A stretch of 64,000 nt of DNA from Paenibacillus sp. FSL K6-1330 (GTDB taxonomy: Bacteria > Bacillota > Bacilli > Paenibacillales > Paenibacillaceae): NCBI RefSeq assembly GCF_037976825.1, contig NZ_CP150269.1:1779501-1843500 (forward strand), written 5' to 3'. A program made the translations under genes and the position numbers. Of this stretch, positions 53,332 through 61,241 are shown one piece after another (the stretch's first letter is position 1; each line of letters starts with the position of its first letter). The notes under the pieces were generated by a model. That model was given only the letters and a program-made list of their open reading frames with translations, was not told where the DNA came from and searched no databases.

Positions 53332-53733
53332 CTATCGCCGGATCTGGCCGCGAATTTCCCCATCCCGATTTTGGATGGTATGCACGTTGGCATAGGCATT
53401 ACCGCGTTCGAATTCACGGATCAGGTCGCGAATCGTTCTGCCTTGCAGAGGACCGATCAAATCTTGGTTTGTCAGGACACCCCGAATAACTCCACGTCTT
53501 ACGGATATGCCGAACTTTGAAGGGCCAAACAAGAAGGCGACAATGGGACCGTTTTGTCCGACTCTTCCGAGATGAATATGAGCTTGGGTAACACGGTTAA
53601 TATTATTGACCACAAGTCTGAATCGCAGTTGGGTACCCGTTCTGTTTACCCGAAAAACCGCATTTCCAAAGGCTATCGTTCTTACAGGTGGTACCTCGTT
53701 TCGGCCTAGTAATAATGCTCTGAAAGTTCTGAT
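53332..53733 (-). CDS. CHRD domain protein with non-standard start
   Basis: 133 residues if read from 53733. The sequence FRALLLGRNEVPPVRTIAFG, then FRLVVNNINRVTQAHIHLG and GEIRGQIRR, is a complete CHRD domain. The fold begins before any ATG, GTG or TTG in frame: the first in-frame start is a GTG at 53613, which cuts the domain. The codon where the Met is expected (followed by RTFRALL) is ATC, with AAGGAAG about 10 nt upstream. Either the start is a rare ATC, it is a mutated ATG, or a short insertion broke the frame after an upstream GTG. Confidence 0.7.
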   Translation of the reverse strand: MRTFRALLLGRNEVPPVRTIAFGNAVFRVNRTGTQLRFRLVVNNINRVTQAHIHLGRVGQNGPIVAFLFGPSKFGISVRRGVIRGVLTNQDLIGPLQGRTIRDLIREFERGNAYANVHTIQNRDGEIRGQIRR

Positions 53734-53849
53734 AAGTCTTCACTTCCTTTCTTTTTAATGCTCTAGTTTATTCAATGTAGATAGAGTTGGTATGTTTATT
53801 GGTCCATACGCTCAACCCAATTTATTTCACCTCAGGTACGAATGCCGTT

Positions 53850-53876
53850 ACAGTAAAAAAACCTATACATAAAATG
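53850..53876 (+). promoter_or_regulatory. SigK-type promoter candidate upstream of a GT2 gene
   Basis: AC, then 16 bp, then CATAAAATG. It has the same spacing as the candidate at 39236, and the -10 ends 32-41 nt before the two possible start codons of the GT2 gene. Confidence 0.55.
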
Positions 53877-53917
53877 AGGGGGAAGTCTTCTTAATCCAAA
53901 CTTGGCAGGTGAGAAAC

Positions 53918-54724
53918 ATGAAGAAACGAAGTCCTTCGAGTCCCGTTAACAGAACAAAGAGGAGAAGATCCCTGTCCTCAATCAAAAATGCGGAGCTTCC
54001 GAAGGTATCCGTCATCATTCCTGCTATGAACGAATCGAAGACCATCGCGGCAGTCATTCGGCAAGCCTATCAAGTGCACCCCGACACGGAGGTTATCGTT
54101 GTTGCCAATGGTTCAACGGACGGTACAGCCGAAATTGCTCAAAGCATCGGAGCGAGGGTGATTCACATGCCCTTTCCGCTCGGTCATGATGTGGGACGAA
54201 GTATCGGCGCTGCAGCGGCTAGAGGAGACATCTTGCTGTTTACCGATGCAGACATTGTTATTCAAGCAAGTGATTTGACGCCTTTGACGAAAGCTGTGGA
54301 AGAAGGTGTGGATGTAGCTTTGAACAAGTATTTGGGTCCAACCGACAAGCATCACGTTCACAGCGTGATCCTCGCCAAGCATACGTTAAACATTTTGGTT
54401 TCCAATCCCGAATTGAAAGGAGCTTCGTTAACAACGATTCCACATGCAATGAGCCGTAAAGCCATAAATCTGATTGGCATCGACAATTTGGCTGTCCCCC
54501 CGAAAGCTCAAGCAATGGCCATTTATAATGGTTTGAAGGTACGAGGGGTCCATTACGTGGATGTGGGAAGAAGAAACCCCAGAAGGGGTAGAACCAGAGG
54601 AAATGATCCCCTTGAAACCTTGATCGTTGGGGATCATTTGGAGGCGATAGATTGGTTAATCTCTAAATCCGGCATGCGGGGAAATCGGTCGGATCTCACA
54701 CGAAAAAGAGAAAGCGTGTGGTGA
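53918..54724 (+). CDS. GT2 glycosyltransferase with basic N-terminal tail
   Basis: 268 residues (a GTG three codons earlier is also possible). A basic tail (KKRSPSSPVNRTKRRRS) precedes a GT2 fold: VSVIIPAMNESKTIAAVI, VVANGSTDGTAEIAQ, GHDVGRSIGAAAARGDILLF and FTDADIVIQ with the DxD metal site. The C-terminal IVGDHLEAIDWLI is shared with the next gene. No GX3 run is present. The two genes are 4 bp apart and clearly paralogous; each ends with a similar block. Confidence 0.82.
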   Translation: MKKRSPSSPVNRTKRRRSLSSIKNAELPKVSVIIPAMNESKTIAAVIRQAYQVHPDTEVIVVANGSTDGTAEIAQSIGARVIHMPFPLGHDVGRSIGAAAARGDILLFTDADIVIQASDLTPLTKAVEEGVDVALNKYLGPTDKHHVHSVILAKHTLNILVSNPELKGASLTTIPHAMSRKAINLIGIDNLAVPPKAQAMAIYNGLKVRGVHYVDVGRRNPRRGRTRGNDPLETLIVGDHLEAIDWLISKSGMRGNRSDLTRKRESVW

Positions 54725-54728
54725 TGGG

Positions 54729-55859
54729 ATGGTGCGAAGAAAGCAGAGACGAGTTATGATGCCAGCCTCATATTCTTTTAGAAGAGCAATGAAGCCAATA
54801 AGTAAAAGAAAAAGTGCCAAGAACAAACGCAGCCGCCATAAATTAGGGGCTCGGATGTTCAAGAATCGTCTGAGTTCAAACGGAGTTATCGACTATTGGA
54901 AAGAGAAAGCATACACTGTCGGTTATCAACAAGCAGTCCATGAAGATATTGAGCGTGAAGATACTGACCCCCATATCAAATTGAATGAGAGTTGGAACCG
55001 CTGGTACCATTCAGTTAGGCCGCTACCATGGGAGATTTACCATGCGGCGGCGTCTAAATTTGTGGAAGGACACCGTAAGCATTCTGGAATCTATCTAGGA
55101 AATGCAGTACTCCTGCCAACGGACAAAAGAGTAGCGGCAATTGTCTTGGTGATGAACGAGAAAGATACGATTTTACAATTGCTGGAACAGCTTCATCGGC
55201 TGCCACTACATGAGATCATTTTTGTGGTGAACGGATCAACCGATGAAAGCTTTGAAATGATCCGTAACCAATCGAAAGCGATTATTGTGCACTATAAACA
55301 AGCTTTGGGACACGATGTTGGCAGAGCAGTTGGGGCGAAGTTGGCCGATTCTGAAATTCTGCTGTTCCTTGATGGAGATGTTCCGATATTAGCCGAGCAT
55401 CTCGTACCGTTCATCGATGCCATTGAACAAGGTAGCGATATTGCCTTAAATGATATTTCTCCATGGATCGGGATGTTTTCCAAAAGAGACTACGTAACCA
55501 TAGTTAAGGAGTTTATTAACCGATCCATGGGCAGGGCGGACCTCGAAGCGAATTCGCTTACGGCGGTGCCTCACGCGATCAAGAAAGAAGCAGCGCAGAT
55601 CATTGGGTACGCCAATTTATCCGTCCCACCGAAAGCGCAAGTCATCGCCCTTGAAAAGGGTTTAAAAATAAATGCACCGGCCAGTGTAGACGTTATTTCA
55701 AAAAATCGACTCCGGGCTCGAAATGTCGGACTACAGAATGCTGTTTCCGATTTGATCATTGGAGATCATATCGAAGCTCTAAAAACAGCATTCGATTTAA
55801 AGGGATCACGGCTATCTTTTTCGGATCAGATTAGACAAAGGCAGCTAACCAAGGTTTAG
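54729..55859 (+). CDS. GT2 glycosyltransferase with long basic tail and partial GX3 motif
   Basis: A 376-residue paralogue of the preceding gene with a longer N-terminus. Residues 1-48 are strongly basic (RRKQRRV, SKRKSAKNKRSRHK). A short, worn GX3-like piece follows (Ala61, Gly65, Ala69 in EKAYTVGYQQAVHED). The GT2 core has AIVLVMNEKDTILQLLEQL, VVNGSTDES, GHDVGRAVGAKLADSEILLF and LDGDVPI (DxD). The ribosome site is weak (GGTGATGGG). It is tightly coupled to its neighbours. Confidence 0.8.
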   Translation: MVRRKQRRVMMPASYSFRRAMKPISKRKSAKNKRSRHKLGARMFKNRLSSNGVIDYWKEKAYTVGYQQAVHEDIEREDTDPHIKLNESWNRWYHSVRPLPWEIYHAAASKFVEGHRKHSGIYLGNAVLLPTDKRVAAIVLVMNEKDTILQLLEQLHRLPLHEIIFVVNGSTDESFEMIRNQSKAIIVHYKQALGHDVGRAVGAKLADSEILLFLDGDVPILAEHLVPFIDAIEQGSDIALNDISPWIGMFSKRDYVTIVKEFINRSMGRADLEANSLTAVPHAIKKEAAQIIGYANLSVPPKAQVIALEKGLKINAPASVDVISKNRLRARNVGLQNAVSDLIIGDHIEALKTAFDLKGSRLSFSDQIRQRQLTKV

Positions 55860-55871
55860 AAGGTGGAAGCT

Positions 55872-56600
55872 ATGCAAAAAACAAGTATCATTATTCCAAC
55901 TTTCAATGGAAAGGATCTGCTAAAGGATTGTATTTATTCCATTAAACTTCATACGAAAGAGCCCTATGAGATCATTGTTGTCGATAATGGTTCCTCCGAC
56001 GGTACCGTTGATATTTGCCGTCAGGAGGGGATTACCTTCATTTCATTGGCAAGTAACGTTGGCTTTCCGGCAGCATGCAACAAGGGATTAAAAATCGCAA
56101 CCGGCGATACGATACTTCTGCTGAATAATGATGTCATTGTCACCCGCAACTGGTTACAGAATATGTTGAATTGTTTGAACAGCGAAACGAATATCGGTAT
56201 CGTCGGACCACTTACCAACTATGCGAGCGGCAAGCAACAGATCGATATGCCTTATACCAGTTTGGAAGAGATGTCGAGCCAGCTGAATGAGCCGGATGCG
56301 AAAAAGTGGCTACAGGTGGAACGAATCGTCGGAATGTGCTTCCTGTTTAAACGGGAGTTAATGGACCGCATCGGACTGCTGGACGAACGTTATTCCCCGG
56401 GTCATTATGAGGACGATGATTATTGTCACCGGGCCAGGAATGCGGGATATACGTTCAGGATAGCTGGGGATGTCTTTGTTTTTCATCATGGGAGTGCCAG
56501 CTTTGCCAAGCAGGACATGAGTAAAGTGAAGCATCTTGTTGATATAAACAGACAGAAGTTTATTGATAAATGGGGCGTCGATCCAACGATCTATGTATAA
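55872..56600 (+). CDS. GT2 glycosyltransferase
   Basis: 242 residues from ATG 55872, with AAGGTGG upstream. A compact GT2 enzyme: TSIIIPTFNGKDLLKDCIYS, VVDNGSSDGTVDIC, LLLNNDVIVTRNWLQNM (metal site) and GHYEDDDYCHRARNAGYTF. It closely resembles the GT2 domain of the tagged enzyme at 59.6 kb and of the DUF616 fusion but has no tag or extra domain. Confidence 0.87.
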   Translation: MQKTSIIIPTFNGKDLLKDCIYSIKLHTKEPYEIIVVDNGSSDGTVDICRQEGITFISLASNVGFPAACNKGLKIATGDTILLLNNDVIVTRNWLQNMLNCLNSETNIGIVGPLTNYASGKQQIDMPYTSLEEMSSQLNEPDAKKWLQVERIVGMCFLFKRELMDRIGLLDERYSPGHYEDDDYCHRARNAGYTFRIAGDVFVFHHGSASFAKQDMSKVKHLVDINRQKFIDKWGVDPTIYV

Positions 56601-56628
56601 TTATATAGTTTGCGAAAGGAAGGGTTAT

Positions 56629-57333
56629 ATGAAAGGCGTCATTCTGGCAGGAGGTACGGGCACCCGTCTTTATCCATTGACCAAAGTCATAAATAAACAT
56701 CTGCTGCCTGTCGGGAAAGTTCCGATGATATGTCACGGAATAGAGAAATTCAAAAAAGCGGGTATTGAAGATATTCTCATTGTGATCGGCAAGCAATCTG
56801 CGGGTTTATATATAGACCTGATCGGCAGTGGAAAAGAGTGGGGAGTAAATGCCACGTTTAAAATCCAGGAAGAAGCCGGGGGGATTGCCCAAGCTTTATA
56901 CCTTGCCGAACCGTTCGTAACACCAGGCGAAAAGTTCGTGGTACTTCTTGGGGATAATCTGTTTGAAGATCATCTAACCACTTATGTTCAAGATTTTGAA
57001 AAACAAGCCGATGGGGCGCGTGTACTTCTGAAGAAAGTTCATGATCCAAAGCGATACGGAGTTCCAGTCTTGGAGAAAGACAACATCGTAATGATTGAAG
57101 AAAAACCGGAGGAACCCCAATCTGATTATTGTGTAACCGGTATTTATATGTATGATTCGACTGTGTTTGAAACGATCCGAGCCATTAAACCATCGGCACG
57201 AGGTGAATTGGAAATAACAGACGTTAACAATGTGTACGCGTCGAAGGGGAAACTTGCCTATGACATTTTAGAGGGATGGTGGACGGATGCAGGAACCTTC
57301 CAGTCCTTATACCAAGCCAGTGGCCGATTGTAG
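56629..57333 (+). CDS. Sugar-phosphate nucleotidyltransferase (RmlA-like, short form)
   Basis: 234 residues from ATG 56629, with AAGGAAGGG upstream. It has the nucleotide-binding start MKGVILAGGTGTRLYPLTKV, NKHLLPVGKVPMI, and LLGDNLFEDH with the metal-binding Asp. The C-terminus ends early (WWTDAGTFQSLYQAS) compared with RmlA (about 290 residues), so the allosteric part is missing. It probably makes a dTDP- or UDP-sugar for the cluster. A longer upstream frame overlaps the preceding gene and is not needed. Confidence 0.85.
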   Translation: MKGVILAGGTGTRLYPLTKVINKHLLPVGKVPMICHGIEKFKKAGIEDILIVIGKQSAGLYIDLIGSGKEWGVNATFKIQEEAGGIAQALYLAEPFVTPGEKFVVLLGDNLFEDHLTTYVQDFEKQADGARVLLKKVHDPKRYGVPVLEKDNIVMIEEKPEEPQSDYCVTGIYMYDSTVFETIRAIKPSARGELEITDVNNVYASKGKLAYDILEGWWTDAGTFQSLYQASGRL

Positions 57334-57376
57334 AGAACTCAATATTTGGAATGAATAAGTCCGGAGGCATGACTGC

Positions 57377-58504
57377 ATGAGAATAATGAATGATCATTTG
57401 TTGCTTCAGGGAGAGGAACAATCGGCTCACATGGAAGGATACAGAAACGGTTTTACAGAGGGGCGGAGAGAGGGGTACCGGATTGGTTTTTCCGATGCAG
57501 TTATACGATCTTTACCCAAGGAAGAGGAGCCGATCCGGGATCTCCGAATTCTCTATGTCACCACAGGCATTGGCGTTCCGTATCCTGCGCTTGATCAAGC
57601 GGTGACTGAAGCTTTAAAGGTACTGGTTCGAAGTCTTTCGGTTGCAAATCCTTCAGATGATATCGTTCTTTTGGCTAAGAAATTTCAGCCGGATCTAGTA
57701 CTAGCGTTAAACGGAGTTGTTTTGGAAGCTGATACGCTCAAGGAGCTGCGGGATAGCGGATTTAAAACGGCCATTTGGTTTACTGACGACCCGTACTATA
57801 CGGACTGGACGGTATCGATCGCTCCCCGTTACGATTACATTTTTACGCTTGAATCAAACTGCGTATCTTTTTATCGAGATTTAGGTTGTGAACACGTCTA
57901 TCATTTGCCTTTTGCAGTCAATCCTAATGTATTTTACCCGAAGCATGTACCCACCTCATATCAAACCGATATCTGTTTTATTGGAACAGCGTATTGGAAC
58001 AGAGTGGAGTTAATGGATCATCTAGCCCCGATTCTGAAAAATAAAAAAGTGGTTATCTCTGGATGGTGGTGGGACCGGATGCAGCATTACGCCCAGCTGT
58101 CTGACAAGATCAAACTCGGAGATTGGATGACGCCAGAGGATACGGCCACCTATTATAATGGTGCCAAAATTGTGATCAACCAGCACCGTTCATCAGATGA
58201 TGATACGATCAATGCCAACAGTAGAAAAGTACAGGCGCTTTCCGTTAATCCCCGCACATTTGAAATATCCGGCTGTGGCACACTTCAGTTATCGGATATC
58301 CGCCATGATATGAGCCAGTTATATTCCCCAGGATCGGAGATAGAGACCTATGGTTCTTATGGTGAATTGATGGATAAAATCGACTATTATTTGCGTCATG
58401 AGGAAGAGAGACAGCGAATTGCGTTGAACGGCTTTATGAGAACAAGAAAGGATCATACCTATCATAAACGTTTAGGTTTGATGCTTCGTACTATTTTCCC
58501 CTAG
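57377..58504 (+). CDS. GX3-tagged CgeB-like glycosyltransferase
   Basis: A 375-residue protein. Residues 17-41 carry a GX3 run: Gly at 21, 25, 29, 33 and 37, with Ala at 17 and 41 in register. The remainder matches CgeB, a spore-surface protein of Bacillus with a GT-B fold: KTAIWFTDDPYYTDWT, DICFIGTAYWNRVELM, INQHRSSDDDTINANSRK and FEISGCGTLQLSD. GGAGG lies 9 nt before the ATG. CgeB homology ties the cluster to the outermost spore layer. Confidence 0.87.
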   Translation: MRIMNDHLLLQGEEQSAHMEGYRNGFTEGRREGYRIGFSDAVIRSLPKEEEPIRDLRILYVTTGIGVPYPALDQAVTEALKVLVRSLSVANPSDDIVLLAKKFQPDLVLALNGVVLEADTLKELRDSGFKTAIWFTDDPYYTDWTVSIAPRYDYIFTLESNCVSFYRDLGCEHVYHLPFAVNPNVFYPKHVPTSYQTDICFIGTAYWNRVELMDHLAPILKNKKVVISGWWWDRMQHYAQLSDKIKLGDWMTPEDTATYYNGAKIVINQHRSSDDDTINANSRKVQALSVNPRTFEISGCGTLQLSDIRHDMSQLYSPGSEIETYGSYGELMDKIDYYLRHEEERQRIALNGFMRTRKDHTYHKRLGLMLRTIFP

Positions 58505-58576
58505 TTGTCGGGTCAAAATGGATTGTTATACCCGTTTCCTAATGAATTCTAAAGAATATATTGTGCGTAAGACGGG

Positions 58577-59620
58577 GTGATCATCATACGGCAGCACTTG
58601 GAAAAAAAAAGAAAAAGGTTGGTAAAGAGGCGACCTAAGCGGAAGTTAACTCTTCAAAGAACAAGATCCCATGCACCAAACGAGTGCACCCAGAAATTGT
58701 TGGAGCAAGCTGCAGCTTCTTTTAATGAAGGTTTTGATACCGGCTATGACGAGGCCATGATGAGGTCGCAGCAGCATTCCGTACCCGAAACGAAGGTCAA
58801 ACCAAGCTCGGGAGAGGGGTACGCGAAGGGATACTATGATGGAGGAGAAGGTATTGTGGACTCGATTCTACCGGAGCTCGAGGTTCTCCCTGAAATTTCA
58901 ATTCGCCATATTATTGAAGAAGGTATGAAGCAACTGAGTTCTCAGTATTATCGTCTTATGAGCGCGGCGGAAGTTGCGGGAAGGATTAAAGAAGCTTTAG
59001 ACTCAAGTTCCCCGTTGTCTGTTATCCGTTTAGGGGATGGAGAATTGCTTACGCTTGCGCAGGAAATGGTTTTGAACGAGGATGAGGTGCGGAAAGAAGG
59101 ACATTTTTTAAGCTACGCCGGTGTTAGTTTACCCGATCTAATAGCAAGGGATCTGCTGGCAGCCTCTGTGAGAAATGCAGATATCGTTGGAATTCCCAAA
59201 TTAAGATTGCCAAACTTCCAACCTCTGTGCTTTTCCGTGTTTAAAGCTCACGGCATTGATTATCGAAAGTTACAGCTAACCTTATCGACAGTCAACTATG
59301 CATTACATTTGGAAGGTTTGTTGCCTGGGATCCTTGCAGGACGTCGAGTTCTCGTTGTGGGCAATTCTGCTCCTGGTCTTTCACGGGTGTTGTCAGATCG
59401 CGGAATCAAGGTGACCGGCACGGTTGCTCCCGTGGAAGGAATGTACGATATTCCAAGAACAATGAATGAAATTCGAGGTCATCCATTCGACATCGCACTT
59501 GTGGGTGCCGGCATTCCGGCTGTTATCATTACAGAGCGCATAGCCTCAGAGCTCGGGAAAGTCGCCATTGATTTCGGGCATTTGGCTGATTCATTAACCA
59601 ATGGAGAGTCAACCTTATGA
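58577..59620 (+). CDS. GX3-tagged GT-D fold glycosyltransferase
   Basis: A 347-residue protein. A basic tail (KKRKRLVKRRPKRK, about residues 10-23) is followed by two GX3 pieces: Ser48, Gly52, Gly56, Ala60, and Gly81, 85, 89. The enzyme domain shows VIRLGDGELLTLAQEM, NADIVGIPKLRLPNFQP and GRRVLVVGNSAPGL, the pattern of GT-D enzymes first described in streptococcal adhesin glycosylation. The GTG start has only a weak ribosome site. The stop overlaps the next gene by 4 bp. Confidence 0.8.
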   Translation: MIIIRQHLEKKRKRLVKRRPKRKLTLQRTRSHAPNECTQKLLEQAAASFNEGFDTGYDEAMMRSQQHSVPETKVKPSSGEGYAKGYYDGGEGIVDSILPELEVLPEISIRHIIEEGMKQLSSQYYRLMSAAEVAGRIKEALDSSSPLSVIRLGDGELLTLAQEMVLNEDEVRKEGHFLSYAGVSLPDLIARDLLAASVRNADIVGIPKLRLPNFQPLCFSVFKAHGIDYRKLQLTLSTVNYALHLEGLLPGILAGRRVLVVGNSAPGLSRVLSDRGIKVTGTVAPVEGMYDIPRTMNEIRGHPFDIALVGAGIPAVIITERIASELGKVAIDFGHLADSLTNGESTL

Positions 59621-60948
59621 ATCAGATGAGCAATCATAAAAGAAATGGTTACAACGACGGATTTAACAAAGGATTCAATTCCGGCTACAAGGATGGATAT
59701 TCCCGTGGGCGGCATGTGGGAATAACCCAATTCACAAATGTCTTCCAAGGTACAAGTATCATTGTGCCGACCTATAATCAGCTTGACTATTTAAAAGAAT
59801 GCATTGAAAGTATCCTCCACTATACTGATGCGCCGTATGAACTCATTATTATTGATAATGCATCTGATGACGGTACAGCAGAATTTCTCAAATCCTCCCA
59901 AGGACTCCGCTTTCAAATTAATGAAGAAAATTTAGGCTTTGCAGGTGCTGTCAATCAGGGACTTATGATGGCAAAAGGAACAACGTTGATGATCTTAAAT
60001 AATGATTCCGTAGTAACGACCAACTGGCTCTCGAATTTGCTCAACTGTTTGCAAAGCGACTCACGGTTCGGAATTGTCGGACCGGTGACAAATTATATCA
60101 GCGGAGATCAACTGATCCATGTTAGCTACCAAGATATAGCTGAGATGCAGCAATTCTCCAAATCATACAATCAATCTAATGCGAACAGCTGGATCGCGAC
60201 AGAACGATTGACGGGTTTTTGCATGTTGATTCGGCGAGATGACTTTAACCGATTGGGTTTTTTTGACGAAGGTTTTGAGATTGGAAACTGTGAAGACGAC
60301 GATTATGGGCTGCGTGCCCGGCTTCTTGGCATGCAGCTAGTTATAGCAAAGGATACGTTTATTCATCATTACGGCAGCGTCAGTATGAAGACGTTAAATT
60401 CCAAATTCGAACAAGTGTATGCAAATAATCTTACGTTCTACTCCAGTAAATGGGGAGATCCCCATGATATGTTGTCCCTGAAGTGGCAGCAAAACATGAA
60501 CAGCACGATAAAGCTGCGTACCATTGATTTGTATCCGACATGTATCTTCGTGAGAGGCGCCAGTTCGAAAACGTATTGGATAGAGAACGGGATCAGGTAT
60601 CCGGTTCATGGTGCCAGCGGAATTCAGCCAGTCCGAGTTTCACAGGTTGATCTGCGTTGCTGGCCGCTTGGGGATGGTATTTCTGCGGAGGACGCCATTG
60701 GGCGTGTGAAGACTGTATATTTCTCATCGGATTCATGGGAGCAAGAAGGCAGGCTGATCAAACTTAAGAATGACAGTGTATATCAGTACAAGGGGAAGAG
60801 ACTGCACCGATTCATGAATCGGCTCGCAGTGGCTGCTTGGCACCTTGATTCTTACGAGCCATTGCTAGTGAACGAGCAAGAGGTTCAGAAATATGAGGAG
60901 GAAGCTCCGATCATTTCTCCTCCGGTAATTAAGGCAGATAACATTTAA
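59617..60948 (+). CDS. GX3-tagged GT2 glycosyltransferase with extra C-terminal domain
   Basis: A 443-residue protein. Residues 11-35 form a perfect GX3 run of seven glycines (11, 15, 19, 23, 27, 31, 35) with Tyr, Phe, Asn, Lys and Asp between. The GT2 domain follows (TSIIVPTYNQLDYLKECIES, MILNNDSVVTTNWLSNL, GNCEDDDYGLRARLLG). From about residue 305 a further domain of about 120 residues contains KTYWIENGIRYPVHG and VYQYKGKRLHRFM, which resemble a short surface-protein repeat of the YLIENGKRRPI type. ATGA overlap with the GT-D gene suggests coupled translation. Confidence 0.84.
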   Translation: MNQMSNHKRNGYNDGFNKGFNSGYKDGYSRGRHVGITQFTNVFQGTSIIVPTYNQLDYLKECIESILHYTDAPYELIIIDNASDDGTAEFLKSSQGLRFQINEENLGFAGAVNQGLMMAKGTTLMILNNDSVVTTNWLSNLLNCLQSDSRFGIVGPVTNYISGDQLIHVSYQDIAEMQQFSKSYNQSNANSWIATERLTGFCMLIRRDDFNRLGFFDEGFEIGNCEDDDYGLRARLLGMQLVIAKDTFIHHYGSVSMKTLNSKFEQVYANNLTFYSSKWGDPHDMLSLKWQQNMNSTIKLRTIDLYPTCIFVRGASSKTYWIENGIRYPVHGASGIQPVRVSQVDLRCWPLGDGISAEDAIGRVKTVYFSSDSWEQEGRLIKLKNDSVYQYKGKRLHRFMNRLAVAAWHLDSYEPLLVNEQEVQKYEEEAPIISPPVIKADNI

Positions 60949-60970
60949 TAAAGAGCAGAGGGTGAGATGG

Positions 60971-61240
60971 ATGAAAGCACGGAGAAAAAATGGCGGTGTA
61001 TCGCTCAGATTGAAAAGAAAAGGTATCCGTGGAAGAGGTTTAAGAGGTAAGGGGATAAATAGAGCTTCTGGAGGAAAGAGAAGGAGGGGGCCGGGAAGAA
61101 TAGCTCCGGTTCAAAATGCAGTCGACTATAACCAATCCTATGATGCGGGGTTTGACAAAGCGTATAACGAAGGATTTAACGTTGGTTATGCGGAGGGTAT
61201 GGAGGCCGGTCATCAAGAAGCTTATAAAGGAGAAGGATAA
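60971..61240 (+). CDS. Small stand-alone GX3 protein with Arg/Lys/Gly-rich body
   Basis: 89 residues from ATG 60971, with GAGGGTGAG upstream. Residues 1-43 are Arg/Lys/Gly-rich (KARRKNGGVSLRLKRKGIRG). The C-terminal half is an eight-step GX3 run: Ser56, Gly60, Ala64, Gly68, 72, 76, 80 and Ala84. No enzyme domain is present. Its build matches the 97-residue protein at 41.1 kb, and the next gene begins 2 bp after its stop. Scaffold or adaptor function is inferred. Confidence 0.68.
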   Translation: MKARRKNGGVSLRLKRKGIRGRGLRGKGINRASGGKRRRGPGRIAPVQNAVDYNQSYDAGFDKAYNEGFNVGYAEGMEAGHQEAYKGEG

Positions 61241-61241
61241 G

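Noticed and set aside
61116..61241. Upstream extension of the tagged group-1 GT (442-codon frame)
   Set aside because: It would overlap the small GX3 gene in another frame; ATG 61242 has a strong ribosome site and begins the basic tail.
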